Of a stretch of DNA of 61,889 nucleotides, positions 20,025 through 30,315 are shown one piece after another. The notes under the pieces are model-generated. The model saw nothing but the letters and a program-made list of their open reading frames with translations. It did not search any database and was not told the origin of the DNA. Position numbers and translations under genes: made by a program. The DNA is from JADZAI01 sp046348585 (GTDB taxonomy: Bacteria; Pseudomonadota; Alphaproteobacteria; Micropepsales; Micropepsaceae): positions 1 to 61,889 of the forward strand of contig JAXMDZ010000018.1 in the NCBI GenBank assembly GCA_046348585.1. The letters run 5' to 3'. Position 1 is the first letter of the stretch; each line of letters starts with the position of its first letter.

Positions 20025-20854
20025 GATCCCTCTCCCGTTCCCGCCATCCCCGTCTCCCCGCTTCTGTCCGCCGCCGCCTTCGCGGCCGCCCGTTCGGCGT
20101 TGCGCCTGGCGTGCGGGCGATGGACCAGCGCGGTGACGATCCCGCGCATGGTCCGCACGTCCTGCTGCGAGAGCTGCGCCCGCTGCCAGATATTGCGCAT
20201 GTTGCGCACCATCGCCGGACGCTTCGACGGCGGAAACAGGAACCCCGCCTCGTCCAGCTCGTGCTCGATCTGCTCGAAGAAGCCGATCAGCTCCTCTTTC
20301 GAGGCGAGATCGAAGCGGCCGAGATCGAGGCTGGCGGCCGGCGTCTCGTCGGCGTGCTTGAACCATTCGTAGAACACCAGCAGCGCCGCCTGGGCGATGT
20401 TCATGGACGAGAAGCGGGAATCGGTCGGCACGGTCAGCACCGCGTCGGCCAGCACCACGTCCTCGTTGACGAGGCCCGCCCGCTCCGAGCCGAACAGCAG
20501 CCCGGTGGGCGCTCCCGCGGCGGAGCGCAACCGCAGCCGCCGCGCCGCCTCCGGCGGGGTCAGCACCTCCTTGGCCATTTCCCGGTCGCGGGCCGTGGTG
20601 GCGACGACCAGCGTCAGCCCGGCCAGCGCCTCGGCCACCGTGTCGAACACCCGCACCCCGTCGAGGATCCACGTCGCCCCGGACGAGACCGCGTAGGCCC
20701 GGGCGTTGGGCCAGCCGTCCCGGGGCCTGACGAGGCGCAGGTCCCCAAGGCCGAAATTGGCCATCGCCCGCGCCACCGCGCCGATATTCTCGCCCAGCTG
20801 CGGATCGGCCAGGATGACGGCCGGGGCCGGGGTTTCGGGGGGAAGAGGGTTCAT
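20021..20854 (-). CDS. tRNA/rRNA methyltransferase, SpoU (TrmJ-like) family
   Basis: 277 residues. SPOUT knot motifs: AVILADPQLGENIGAVARAMANFGLGDLRLVRPRDGWPN, TGLLFGSERAGLVNEDV, and DSRFSSMNIAQAALLVFYEW. This is the TrmJ-type arrangement that 2'-O-methylates position 32 of tRNA in E. coli. A basic C-terminal tail (RRNAERAAAKAAADRSG) likely contacts RNA. Translationally coupled to the carbonic anhydrase gene through a 4-base overlap. Exact target base unproven. Confidence 0.85.
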   Translation of the reverse strand: MNPLPPETPAPAVILADPQLGENIGAVARAMANFGLGDLRLVRPRDGWPNARAYAVSSGATWILDGVRVFDTVAEALAGLTLVVATTARDREMAKEVLTPPEAARRLRLRSAAGAPTGLLFGSERAGLVNEDVVLADAVLTVPTDSRFSSMNIAQAALLVFYEWFKHADETPAASLDLGRFDLASKEELIGFFEQIEHELDEAGFLFPPSKRPAMVRNMRNIWQRAQLSQQDVRTMRGIVTALVHRPHARRNAERAAAKAAADRSGETGMAGTGEGS

Positions 20855-20946
20855 TTCGGTCCTTCACGCGCGCGGCGGCGCGCTGTTATACCCTGCCCAG
20901 CATCCCGGCAAACGCCAAGCGCGCCCGCACGTCTGAAAGGATCCCC

Positions 20947-22158
20947 ATGGCCAAGATCAAAGTCGCCAATCCCGTCGTCGATCTGGACGGCGACGAGATG
21001 ACCCGCATCATCTGGGCGCTCATCAAGGAAAAGCTGATCCTGCCCTTCCTCGACGTGCCGATCGAGGTTTACGACCTTTCCGTCGAGCACCGCGACGCGA
21101 CCGAGGACAAGGTGACGGTCGATGCGGCCGAGGCGATCGCCCGCCACGGCGTCGGCGTCAAATGCGCCACCATCACGCCGGACGAGGCGCGCGTCGCCGA
21201 GTTCAAGCTGAAGAAGATGTGGAAGTCGCCCAACGGTACGATCCGCAACATCCTGGGCGGCGTCATCTTCCGCGAGCCGATCATCTGCGCGAACGTGCCG
21301 CGCCTGGTGCCCGGCTGGACGCAGCCCATCGTCGTCGGCCGCCACGCCTTCGGCGACCAGTATCGCGCCACCGACTTCAAGGTGCCCGGCCCCGGCAAGC
21401 TGACCATCTCGTTCAAGGGCGCCGACGGCAAGACGATCGAGCACGAGGTCTACGACTTCAAAGGCCCCGGCGTCGCGATGGCGATGTACAACCTCGACGA
21501 TTCGATCCGCGACTTCGCGCGCGCCTCGTTCAACTACGGCCTCAGCCGCGACTACCCGGTCTATCTGTCGACCAAGAACACCATCCTCAAGGCCTATGAC
21601 GGCCGCTTCAAGGACATCTTCCAGGAGGTGTTCGACGCCGAGTTCAAGGCCGAGTTCGACAAGCGCAAGCTGACCTACGAGCACCGCCTGATCGACGACA
21701 TGGTGGCGGCGGCGCTGAAATGGTCGGGCGGCTATGTCTGGGCCTGCAAGAACTACGACGGCGACGTGCAGTCCGACATCGTGGCGCAGGGCTTCGGCTC
21801 GCTCGGCCTGATGACCTCGGTGCTGCTGACGCCGGACGGCAAGACGGTGCTCGCCGAGGCCGCGCACGGCACGGTGACGCGCCACTACCGCGCCCATCAG
21901 AAAGGCGAGAAGACCTCGACCAACTCGATCGCCTCGATCTTCGCCTGGACGCGCGGCCTCAAGCACCGCGCCAAGCTGGACGGCAACGAGGCGCTCGACA
22001 ATTTCGCCGAGACGCTGGAGAAGGTCTGCGTCGACACCGTCGAGGCGGGCTTCATGACCAAGGATCTCGCGGTCCTCGTCGGCCCCGACCAGAAATGGCT
22101 GACGACCGAGGGCTTCCTCGACAAGGTCGCCGAGAACCTGGTCGCCGCGCTCGGCTAA
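20947..22158 (+). CDS. icd: NADP-dependent isocitrate dehydrogenase
   Basis: 403 residues of the eukaryote-like (type II) IDH found in alphaproteobacteria. Converts isocitrate to 2-oxoglutarate in the TCA cycle. Motifs: NPVVDLDGDEMTRIIW, KSPNGTIRNILGGVIFREPI (substrate site), LIDDMVAAALKWSGGYVWACKNYDGDVQSDIVAQGFGSLGLM (metal aspartates) and AEAAHGTVTRHYRAHQKG. An intrinsic terminator follows. Confidence 0.96.
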   Translation: MAKIKVANPVVDLDGDEMTRIIWALIKEKLILPFLDVPIEVYDLSVEHRDATEDKVTVDAAEAIARHGVGVKCATITPDEARVAEFKLKKMWKSPNGTIRNILGGVIFREPIICANVPRLVPGWTQPIVVGRHAFGDQYRATDFKVPGPGKLTISFKGADGKTIEHEVYDFKGPGVAMAMYNLDDSIRDFARASFNYGLSRDYPVYLSTKNTILKAYDGRFKDIFQEVFDAEFKAEFDKRKLTYEHRLIDDMVAAALKWSGGYVWACKNYDGDVQSDIVAQGFGSLGLMTSVLLTPDGKTVLAEAAHGTVTRHYRAHQKGEKTSTNSIASIFAWTRGLKHRAKLDGNEALDNFAETLEKVCVDTVEAGFMTKDLAVLVGPDQKWLTTEGFLDKVAENLVAALG

Positions 22159-22182
22159 AGCCCGCCCGTCCCGGCTTTCCGG

Positions 22183-22213
22183 AGGCCCGCCCGAACGGCG
22201 GGCCTTCTCTCTT
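22183..22213 (+). terminator. Intrinsic terminator of icd
   Basis: AGGCCCGCC (22183-22191), a 5-nt loop, and GGCGGGCCT (22197-22205) form a 9-bp stem, followed by the pyrimidine run TCTCTCTT. It sits 25 bases after the icd stop. Confidence 0.8.
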
Positions 22214-22228
22214 GTCCGGCAGAAGCCC

Positions 22229-23953
22229 TCACTCGTGGCTGGTCTTCGATCGCTCGCGTTCCTCGGCGATGCGCGCGATCACCGCGTCCTCGTCGAGCCC
22301 CAGACCTTCGAGCACATGGGCGGCGAGCTGGAGGCTGCCTTCCACCGCCTCGGGAATGACGTCGTCGACGCCGAGGCTGCGCAGATGGTCGGCGTGCTTC
22401 CAGTCCTTGGCGCGCGCCACCAGCGGCGTCCCCGGCCACTCGTCGTGGACCGCCCGCACCATGCGTTCGGCGAGCTGCGGATTGTCGAGCGTCACCACGA
22501 AGACCGGCGCGCGGTTGGCCCCTGCCCGCAGCAGCACCTCCTTGCGCGTGGCGTCGCCGAAGAAGACCGGCATGCCGCCGGAGCGGGCGCGCGCCACGCG
22601 GCCTGGATCGGCGTCGAGGGCGAGCCAGGGCACGCCTTCGCCGTCCAGCACCTGCGCGATGAGCTGCCCCACCCGCCCGAAGCCGCCGATGATGACCGCG
22701 CCGTCCTTGTCGGCGGTCTGCAGGCGCGGCCGCTCGGCGCGCCGGCCTTCGACGAGACCGCCCAGCCGCCTGCCGAGCTCGTCGAGCGGCGCCGTCAGCG
22801 TCATCGACAGCACCACGACCGCGATCAGGGTCTGGGTCGTTTCATGGTCGAGCAGCCCAGCCCCGGCGGCCGCCGACAGGAGGATCAGCGCGAACTCGCC
22901 GCCATGGGCGAGCAGGAACGAAACCTGGATCGAGATCGCGAACGGCACCCGGAACGCCGCCCCGAGGGCCAGCAGGACGATCGCCTTGATCGCCACGAGC
23001 GCCGCCAGCCCGGTCAGGATCGCCCCGATATTCGACCACACGAACTCCGGGTCGATCGACATGCCGACCCAGACGAAGAACAGCCCGAGCAGCAATCCCT
23101 TGAACGGCTCGATGTCCGCCTCGATCTGATGCTTGAAGGCGCTTTCCGCCAGCATCGCGCCGGCGAGGAACGCCCCCATCGAGGTCGGCAGGCCCGCGGC
23201 ACCCGTCGCCGCCGCGCTCGCCAGCGCGACCAGAAGCACCACGGCGAGGAAGATCTCGTGATTGCCGGCCCGCCCCGCCGCCTTCATCGCCGCCGGAACC
23301 ACATAGCGGCCGGCGAGCAGCAGCGCCGTCACGGCGAGCGTGCCGTAGAGCATGGTGTTCAGCACCTGGGCGCTCATCGTCTCGCCGTGCGGCGCGGCGA
23401 GCGCGCCGACCAGGAAGAGGATCGGCACGACCGTCAGGTCCTGCAGCAGCAGCACGGCGAAGGTCGTCTGGCCCTCGGGCGTCGCGAAGCGGTGACGGCC
23501 GACCAGAAGCTGGATGACGATGGCCGTGGAGGAGAGCGCGAGGCCGAGGGCGGCGACGATCGCCGGCCAGAAGGCGAGACCGGCGAGGGAGAGCGCGCCG
23601 GCCAGCAGGATCGCCGTCGCGAGCACCTGCGCGGAGCCGAGGCCGAACAATTGCCGCCGCAAGGTCCACAGCCGCGCGAACGACACGTCGAGGCCGATGG
23701 TGAACAGGAGGAAGATGACGCCGACCTCGCCCAGCCCCTCGAAGCCCGCCGCGTCGTTGATCGTCACCCAGCCGAGCCAGGGATGCTGCGCGGCGAAGCG
23801 GCCGAGCCCGTAGGGACCGAAGGCCATGCCCGCCAGCATGAAGCCGAGGATCGGGTTGACCTTCAGCCGTTGCAGCAGCGGCACGCCGATACCGGCCGCC
23901 GCCAGGAAGACCATCGCGTCCTTGAACTGGGCGATCGCCTCCGTGCCTGCCAT
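22229..23953 (-). CDS. CPA2 family cation:proton antiporter with TrkA-N domain (KefB/KefC-like)
   Basis: 574 residues. About twelve membrane helices (residues 10-390), including the exchanger signatures FLLFTIGLDVS, LALSSTAIVIQLL and LLLQDLTVVPILF. After a linker, a cytosolic Rossmann TrkA-N domain starts at VIIGGFGRVGQLIAQVL (about 430) and ends near residue 545. Architecture matches KefB/KefC potassium efflux systems, but no KefF/KefG ancillary gene is adjacent and glutathione gating cannot be judged. Starts 10 bases downstream of the alaS stop, so co-transcription with alaS is likely. Confidence 0.88.
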   Translation of the reverse strand: MAGTEAIAQFKDAMVFLAAAGIGVPLLQRLKVNPILGFMLAGMAFGPYGLGRFAAQHPWLGWVTINDAAGFEGLGEVGVIFLLFTIGLDVSFARLWTLRRQLFGLGSAQVLATAILLAGALSLAGLAFWPAIVAALGLALSSTAIVIQLLVGRHRFATPEGQTTFAVLLLQDLTVVPILFLVGALAAPHGETMSAQVLNTMLYGTLAVTALLLAGRYVVPAAMKAAGRAGNHEIFLAVVLLVALASAAATGAAGLPTSMGAFLAGAMLAESAFKHQIEADIEPFKGLLLGLFFVWVGMSIDPEFVWSNIGAILTGLAALVAIKAIVLLALGAAFRVPFAISIQVSFLLAHGGEFALILLSAAAGAGLLDHETTQTLIAVVVLSMTLTAPLDELGRRLGGLVEGRRAERPRLQTADKDGAVIIGGFGRVGQLIAQVLDGEGVPWLALDADPGRVARARSGGMPVFFGDATRKEVLLRAGANRAPVFVVTLDNPQLAERMVRAVHDEWPGTPLVARAKDWKHADHLRSLGVDDVIPEAVEGSLQLAAHVLEGLGLDEDAVIARIAEERERSKTSHE

Positions 23954-23963
23954 GCGCCTCCCT

Positions 23964-26624
23964 TCAGGCCGCGGCGGACTGGAGCGCGCCCCGGATCGCC
24001 TGAAGCGCCTCGTCCGCCTTGCTGGGGTCCGGACCGCCGGCCTGGGCCATGTCGGGCCGTCCGCCGCCGCCCTTGCCGCCCAGCTTCTCGTTGGCAGTGC
24101 GCACCAGAGCGACCGCGTCGAACGTGCCGGTGAGATCGGCCGTGACGCCGACCACGATCGAGGCCTTGCCGCCGTCGTCGGTGACGAAGGCGACGACGCC
24201 CGAGCCGACCTTCGCCTTCGCCTCGTCGGCGAGGCCTTTCAGGTCCTTGGCCGGAACGCCGGAGACGACCTTGAGGATCGCCTTGGCCGCGCCGATCGTC
24301 TCCACCTCGTCGCCGCCCGAAGCGGCCGGACCGGCGAGCGCCAGCTTCTTCTTCGTCTCGGCGAGTTCGCGCTCCAGCTTGCGCCGCTCGTCGGCGAGCG
24401 CGGTCACGCGCTCGATGAGTTCGGCGGGCGCCGCCTTGATCGCCGCAGCCGCCTCGCGGACGATGCCGGCCTGCGCTTCGAGCCACAGCCGCGCCGCCTC
24501 GCCGGTCAGCGCCTCGACGCGCCTGACGCCCGACGACACGGCGCTTTCGCCGACGATCTTGAAGAGCGCGATGTCGCCCAGCCGCCCGACATGGGTGCCG
24601 CCGCACAGCTCGACCGAGAAGGTGCGGCCGTCCTTGTCCTCGGCGCTCGGCATCGAGAGCACGCGCACCTCGTCGCCGTATTTCTCGCCGAAGAGGGCGA
24701 GCGCCCCCGCCTCGATCGCCTCGTCCGGGGTCATCAGGCGCGTCGTCACCGGCCGGTTGTCGCGGATGACGCGATTGACCTCGGCCTCGACCGCGGCGAT
24801 CTCGGCCGGGGTCATCGCCTTGGCGTGGCTGAAATCGAAGCGCAGACGGTCGTGCGCGACGAGCGAGCCCTTCTGCGTCACATGGCCGCCGAGCGTGCGG
24901 CGCAGCGCCTCGTGCAGCAGATGGGTGGCCGAGTGGTTGGCCCGCGTCGTCCGCCGCCGCGCGACGTCGATGGAAAGGCTCGCCTCGTCGCCGAGGCGGA
25001 ACGAGCCCGAGACGACGCGGCCGAGATGGACATGGAGCGCGCCCAGCTTCTTCTGCGTATCGGAAACCGCGAAGCGCGCGCCGCCCATCGAGATGATGCC
25101 GCTGTCGCCCGCCTGGCCGCCGCTCTCGCCGTAGAACGGCGTCTGGTTGACGAGGATCGCGCCTTCGTCGCCCTCGCTGAGCGTGTCGGTCTCAACGCCG
25201 TTCTTCAGCAGAGCGACGATGCGGCCCTGCGCGGTGTCGGCGTCGTAGCCGAGGAACTCGGTCGCGCCCTCGCGGTCGCGGATGCCGAACCAGACCGTTT
25301 CGGTCGCCGCCTCGCCCGAGCCCGCCCAGGCCGCGCGCGCGGCCGCCTTCTGCGCCGACATCGCGGCCTCGAAGCCGGCGAGATCGACCGAAAGATTGCG
25401 GTCTCTGAGCGCATCCTGCGTCAGGTCGAGCGGGAAGCCGAACGTGTCGTAGAGGCGGAACGCGACATCGCCCGGCAATTCGCCGTTGCGCACGTCGGCG
25501 ACCGCCTCGTCGAGCAGGCGCAGGCCCCGCTCCAGCGTCTGGCGGAAGCGGATCTCCTCAAGCTGGAGCGTCTCGGCGATCAGGCCTTCGGCCCGCACCA
25601 GTTCGCCATAGGCCGCGCCCATCTGGGCGACCAGCATCGGCACCAGGCGGTGCATCAGCGGGTCCTTGGCGCCCAGGATGTGGGCGTGGCGCATCGCCCG
25701 GCGCATGATGCGGCGCAGGACATAGCCGCGCCCCTCGTTCGACGGCATCACGCCGTCGGCGATCAGGAACGAGGACGCCCGCAGATGGTCGGCGATGACC
25801 CGGTGGCTCGCCGCCTGCGCGCCGTCCGGGGCGACCCCGGTCAGCGCGGCCGAAGTCTCGATCAGCGCCCGGAAGAGATCGGTGTCGTAGTTCGAGGTCT
25901 TGCCCTGGAGCACCGAGGCGATGCGCTCCAGTCCCATGCCGGTGTCGATCGAGGGCTTGGGCAGCGCCACGCGCTCGCCGCCCGGCAGCTGCTCGTACTG
26001 CATGAAGACGAGGTTCCAGAACTCGACGAAGCGGTCGCCGTCCTGATCGGGGCTGCCCGGCGGGCCGCCTGCGACGCTGTCGCCGTAATCGTAGAAGATT
26101 TCCGAGCAGGGGCCGCAGGGGCCGGTGTCGCCCATCGACCAGAAATTGTCGCTGGTCGGGATGCGGATGATCCGCTCGTCCGAAAAGCCCGCGATCTTCT
26201 TCCAGAGCGCCGCCGCCTCGTCGTCCTGCGAATAGACGGTGACCAGCAGGCGGTCCATCGGCAGCTTGAACTCGCGCGACACGAGGTCCCAGGCGAAGTG
26301 GATCGCCTGTTCCTTGAAATAGTCGCCGAACGAGAAATTGCCAAGCATCTCGAAGAAGGTGTGGTGCCGGGCGGTGTAGCCGACATTGTCGAGATCGTTG
26401 TGCTTGCCCCCGGCCCGGACGCATTTCTGCGACGAGGCGGCGCGCGCGACCGCCCGGTGCTCGGCCCCGGTGAAGACGTTCTTGAAGGGCACCATGCCGG
26501 CGTTCACGAACATCAAGGTGGGGTCGTTGCGCGGCACCAGCGGGGCCGACGGCACGATTTCGTGGCCCTGGCGCGCGAAATGGCCAAGGAAGGCGGAGCG
26601 GATTTCGGTCAGGCTGATCGTCAT
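23964..26624 (-). CDS. alaS: Alanyl-tRNA synthetase
   Basis: 886 residues, full length. The N-terminal class II catalytic domain opens ITEIRSAFLGHFARQGHEIVPSAPLVPRNDPTLMFVNAGM. The editing domain has the metal-binding HSATHLLH and the CGGTH box. A coiled coil (ERVTALADERRKLERELAETKKK) and a DHHA1/C-Ala tail with the glycine-rich LGGKGGGGRPDMAQAGG finish the protein. It lies downstream of recA, separated by the recA terminator, so it probably has its own promoter. Confidence 0.97.
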   Translation of the reverse strand: MTISLTEIRSAFLGHFARQGHEIVPSAPLVPRNDPTLMFVNAGMVPFKNVFTGAEHRAVARAASSQKCVRAGGKHNDLDNVGYTARHHTFFEMLGNFSFGDYFKEQAIHFAWDLVSREFKLPMDRLLVTVYSQDDEAAALWKKIAGFSDERIIRIPTSDNFWSMGDTGPCGPCSEIFYDYGDSVAGGPPGSPDQDGDRFVEFWNLVFMQYEQLPGGERVALPKPSIDTGMGLERIASVLQGKTSNYDTDLFRALIETSAALTGVAPDGAQAASHRVIADHLRASSFLIADGVMPSNEGRGYVLRRIMRRAMRHAHILGAKDPLMHRLVPMLVAQMGAAYGELVRAEGLIAETLQLEEIRFRQTLERGLRLLDEAVADVRNGELPGDVAFRLYDTFGFPLDLTQDALRDRNLSVDLAGFEAAMSAQKAAARAAWAGSGEAATETVWFGIRDREGATEFLGYDADTAQGRIVALLKNGVETDTLSEGDEGAILVNQTPFYGESGGQAGDSGIISMGGARFAVSDTQKKLGALHVHLGRVVSGSFRLGDEASLSIDVARRRTTRANHSATHLLHEALRRTLGGHVTQKGSLVAHDRLRFDFSHAKAMTPAEIAAVEAEVNRVIRDNRPVTTRLMTPDEAIEAGALALFGEKYGDEVRVLSMPSAEDKDGRTFSVELCGGTHVGRLGDIALFKIVGESAVSSGVRRVEALTGEAARLWLEAQAGIVREAAAAIKAAPAELIERVTALADERRKLERELAETKKKLALAGPAASGGDEVETIGAAKAILKVVSGVPAKDLKGLADEAKAKVGSGVVAFVTDDGGKASIVVGVTADLTGTFDAVALVRTANEKLGGKGGGGRPDMAQAGGPDPSKADEALQAIRGALQSAAA

Positions 26625-26683
26625 GGCGCCTATCTAAGGGGTGCGATGCTGCAGCGCAAAGCGCCTGCCGCCGCACCGGCCGC

Positions 26684-26719
26684 AAAAAAGACGGCGGCCC
26701 CGGAAATTCCGGAGCCGCC
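26684..26719 (-). terminator. Intrinsic terminator of recA
   Basis: On the minus strand a long GC-rich stem (outer GGCGGC/GCCGCC at 26719-26714 and 26698-26693, inner TCCGG/CCGGA) is followed by CGTC and then TTTTTT (26689-26684). Classic Rho-independent signal, about 55 bases after the recA stop and before alaS. Confidence 0.88.
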
Positions 26720-26774
26720 TCGGCATTCCTGCAACGGGGAGGCGCTCTGCGGGGCGCCGGTCGGTCAGGAAATG

Positions 26775-27854
<1,080 letters not shown>

Positions 27855-27914
27855 CGGGGCGATCCTTATTTCATGCGGGGGTGCCGCGAGCAATGAATCG
27901 ACTGTGCCCGGTTT

Positions 27915-27955
27915 GTTCCAGTTCTGCAAGTGTTCTTTTATGTTCTCATTTGTTC
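27915..27955 (-). promoter_or_regulatory. SOS (LexA) box and GTTC repeat array upstream of recA
   Basis: GTTCTGCAAGTGTTC (27921-27935) is an exact GTTC-N7-GTTC, the LexA site of alphaproteobacteria. Further GTTC units begin at 27915, 27942 and 27952, so five GTTC copies occur in 41 bp, the last four spaced 11, 10 and 10 bp apart, about one helical turn. The box is 67 bp upstream of the recA ATG. Confidence 0.8.
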
Positions 27956-28029
27956 GCGTCGGTTGACGCAACATCTGGTAGCGTCAACCTCGGGGAGAAC
28001 AATCTAGGGCTGAATCGGGGCAGGCCCGC

Positions 28030-30270
28030 TCAGGCCGGCGCCGACATCACGTCCTTGACCTTGGCCGCCAGCTCCTGGAGCGGGAACGGCTTGGGCAGGA
28101 AGTGGACGGCGCCGTCGGTCTCGGCCTGCTTGCGGAAGGAATCCTCCGCATAGCCCGACATGAAGATGACCCGCATGTCCTGCCGGATCGTGCGGGCGAT
28201 GCGCGCCACTTCCGGCCCGTCCATGCCCGGCATCACCACGTCCGAGATCATCAGGTGGATGCGCTTGTCGAAGGCCCGCACGATGTCGAGCGCCTCTTCG
28301 CCGCCGCTCGCCTTCAGCACTTCGTAGCCGCGCATCTCCAGCGCCCGGGCGGTCAGGCTGCGCACCGAATCGTCGTCCTCGACCAGCAGGATCGTGCCCA
28401 TGCCGGTCAGGTCGCGGGCCGGGGCGGCCTTCGCCGTCTCGGCCTCCTTGTCGGCCTGCTCCTGCTCGGGCGTCGCGACATAGCGCGGCAGGTAGATCTT
28501 GAAGGTCGTGCCCTTGCCGAGTTCGGATTCGGGGAAGACGAAACCGCCCGACTGCTTCACGAAGCCATAGACGCTGGCGAGGCCGAGGCCGGTGCCCTGG
28601 CCCGCTTCCTTGGTGGTGAAGAACGGCTCGAAGATCTTGGCGATGTTTTCCGGCGCGATACCGGTGCCGGTGTCGGCCACCTCGATCAGCACATAGTCGC
28701 CGGGCGTCAGGATCGAATAGCCCTGCTCTTTCGATTCCGCTTCGCCGACATTGCGCGTGCGAAGCGTCAGCGTGCCGCCGTCCGGCATCGCGTCGCGCGC
28801 GTTGACGCCCAGATTGATGATCATGTTGTCGAACTGCGCCTGATCGACGCGCACCGGCCACAGATCGCGGCCGAAATCGTGCGCCAGCTTGATGCGCTCG
28901 GTCAGCAGCCGCTTGAGGATCTCGGACAGGTCGGCGATCAGGTCGGAAGCCGGATAGACCTTGGGTGTCAGCGTCTGCTGGCGCGAGAAGGCGAGCAGAT
29001 GGCGCACAAGGCGCGCCGCCCGGTTGCCCGAGTTCCTGATCTGCATCAGGTCGGCGAACGAAGGATCGCCCGGCTTGTGACGCAACAGCAGAAGATCGGC
29101 ATAGCCGTTCATCGCGGTGAGGATGTTGTTGAAGTCGTGCGCGACGCCGCCGGCCAGCTTGCCGACCGCCTGCATCTTCTGCGCCTGCAGGAACTGCATC
29201 TCGATCGACTTGAGGTTCGTCATGTCGATGACGTGGACAGCGACCGCATCGCCCGCACCCTCGCGGCCATTGACCGGCAGGGCGTGGATCTGGGCGGCGC
29301 CCCCGGCCTCGAACGTGACCTCGGCGGTCGTCGCGCCCTCCGAGCGGTCGGCGGCGACGCGCACCACGCGCTCCGCTTCGGCGCGGTCGGCGGCCGACAC
29401 CAGCGCCGCGAACGACGTGCCTTTCAGCGCCTCGGCGTCGGCCGCCTTGGCGAAGCGGGCGAACTCGGCGTTGGCGACGTCGATCGTGCCGTCCGGGCGG
29501 ACCAGCGCCATCGCCACCGGCGCCGCGGCGAAGAGATCGGCGAACGCCTCCTCGCGGCCGACCGGGGCCGCCGCCGCGGGCTCGGCGGCGCGCTCGGGCA
29601 ACTGGACGATCTCCGCGCCGTTCGCCGGCATCTCGCGGCTCGTCACGTCGGCGAGCGGGTGGAAGCGCCAGAAATTGAGCCTCTGGTCGGCGCTGCCGCG
29701 CGCCATGCTCTCCACCGAGACGCGCCGCCAATGGGCGACGCCGCCTTCGGTGGTGCGGATGTCGGCGGTCGCCGAAGCGCCTTCGGTCGCGGCCCGCGCC
29801 AGACGATAGAGCCGGCCCGACATGTCGGCGTCCGGGCGGATGGCGAGTTCGGGCGGCAGCACCCGCGCCGCCTTGCCGCCGCACATCTCGCGGTAGGAGA
29901 GATTGGCGAAGACCACGGTGCCGTCGGCCCGGGTGACGGCCAGCGGGTCGGTGAAGCCTTCGAAGGCCGAGGCGAGCATCCGCGCCCGGCGGTCGCGCGC
30001 GCCCGCGTTGGGGCGGCGCATGGCGATCGCGGTCAGCACGCCGATGCCCGAAACCGTCAGCCCGATCAGCAGCGCGAGCCCGGCGAACCCCGCCTCGCGG
30101 TGATAGACGACGGCAAGGACCGCCGCCGCGAAGGCGATGCCGAGACAGAAGGCCGACAGAGTGAGCGCCGCGCGCCCGCCGGCCGGACGGCCGTCGCGCT
30201 TCGGCCGCGCCTCGCGCGCCATGTCGATCGCGCCGCGGTTTTCGCCGGAGATTTCCTGTTCCGCCGCCAT
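28030..30270 (-). CDS. cckA: Cell-cycle hybrid histidine kinase CckA
   Basis: 746 residues. Two membrane helices (about 34-56 and 61-84), PAS-like domains (about 97-220 and 240-350), then HisKA with the phospho-acceptor H378 in GGVAHDFNNILTAMNGYADLLL, exactly the CckA-type box. A HATPase domain follows (NLGVNARDAMPDGG, VADTGTGIAP, GQGTGLGLASVYGFVKQSGG), and a receiver domain with D677 (LMISDVVMPGMDG). CckA feeds phosphate through ChpT to CtrA, which turns on class II flagellar genes; ChpT and CtrA are outside the window. It begins 45 bases after the flhB stop on the same strand. Confidence 0.93.
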   Translation of the reverse strand: MAAEQEISGENRGAIDMAREARPKRDGRPAGGRAALTLSAFCLGIAFAAAVLAVVYHREAGFAGLALLIGLTVSGIGVLTAIAMRRPNAGARDRRARMLASAFEGFTDPLAVTRADGTVVFANLSYREMCGGKAARVLPPELAIRPDADMSGRLYRLARAATEGASATADIRTTEGGVAHWRRVSVESMARGSADQRLNFWRFHPLADVTSREMPANGAEIVQLPERAAEPAAAAPVGREEAFADLFAAAPVAMALVRPDGTIDVANAEFARFAKAADAEALKGTSFAALVSAADRAEAERVVRVAADRSEGATTAEVTFEAGGAAQIHALPVNGREGAGDAVAVHVIDMTNLKSIEMQFLQAQKMQAVGKLAGGVAHDFNNILTAMNGYADLLLLRHKPGDPSFADLMQIRNSGNRAARLVRHLLAFSRQQTLTPKVYPASDLIADLSEILKRLLTERIKLAHDFGRDLWPVRVDQAQFDNMIINLGVNARDAMPDGGTLTLRTRNVGEAESKEQGYSILTPGDYVLIEVADTGTGIAPENIAKIFEPFFTTKEAGQGTGLGLASVYGFVKQSGGFVFPESELGKGTTFKIYLPRYVATPEQEQADKEAETAKAAPARDLTGMGTILLVEDDDSVRSLTARALEMRGYEVLKASGGEEALDIVRAFDKRIHLMISDVVMPGMDGPEVARIARTIRQDMRVIFMSGYAEDSFRKQAETDGAVHFLPKPFPLQELAAKVKDVMSAPA

Positions 30271-30315
30271 TCGTCCGTCTCTTGTAACGCGCAGGACTCT
30301 TTCGATTCGGCTACG

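Noticed and set aside
19437..20867. Single 476-residue protein covering the carbonic anhydrase and the region upstream
   Set aside because: The upstream half is another frame of the SpoU-type methyltransferase gene; the GTG at 20024 with a GTGA overlap explains both genes.
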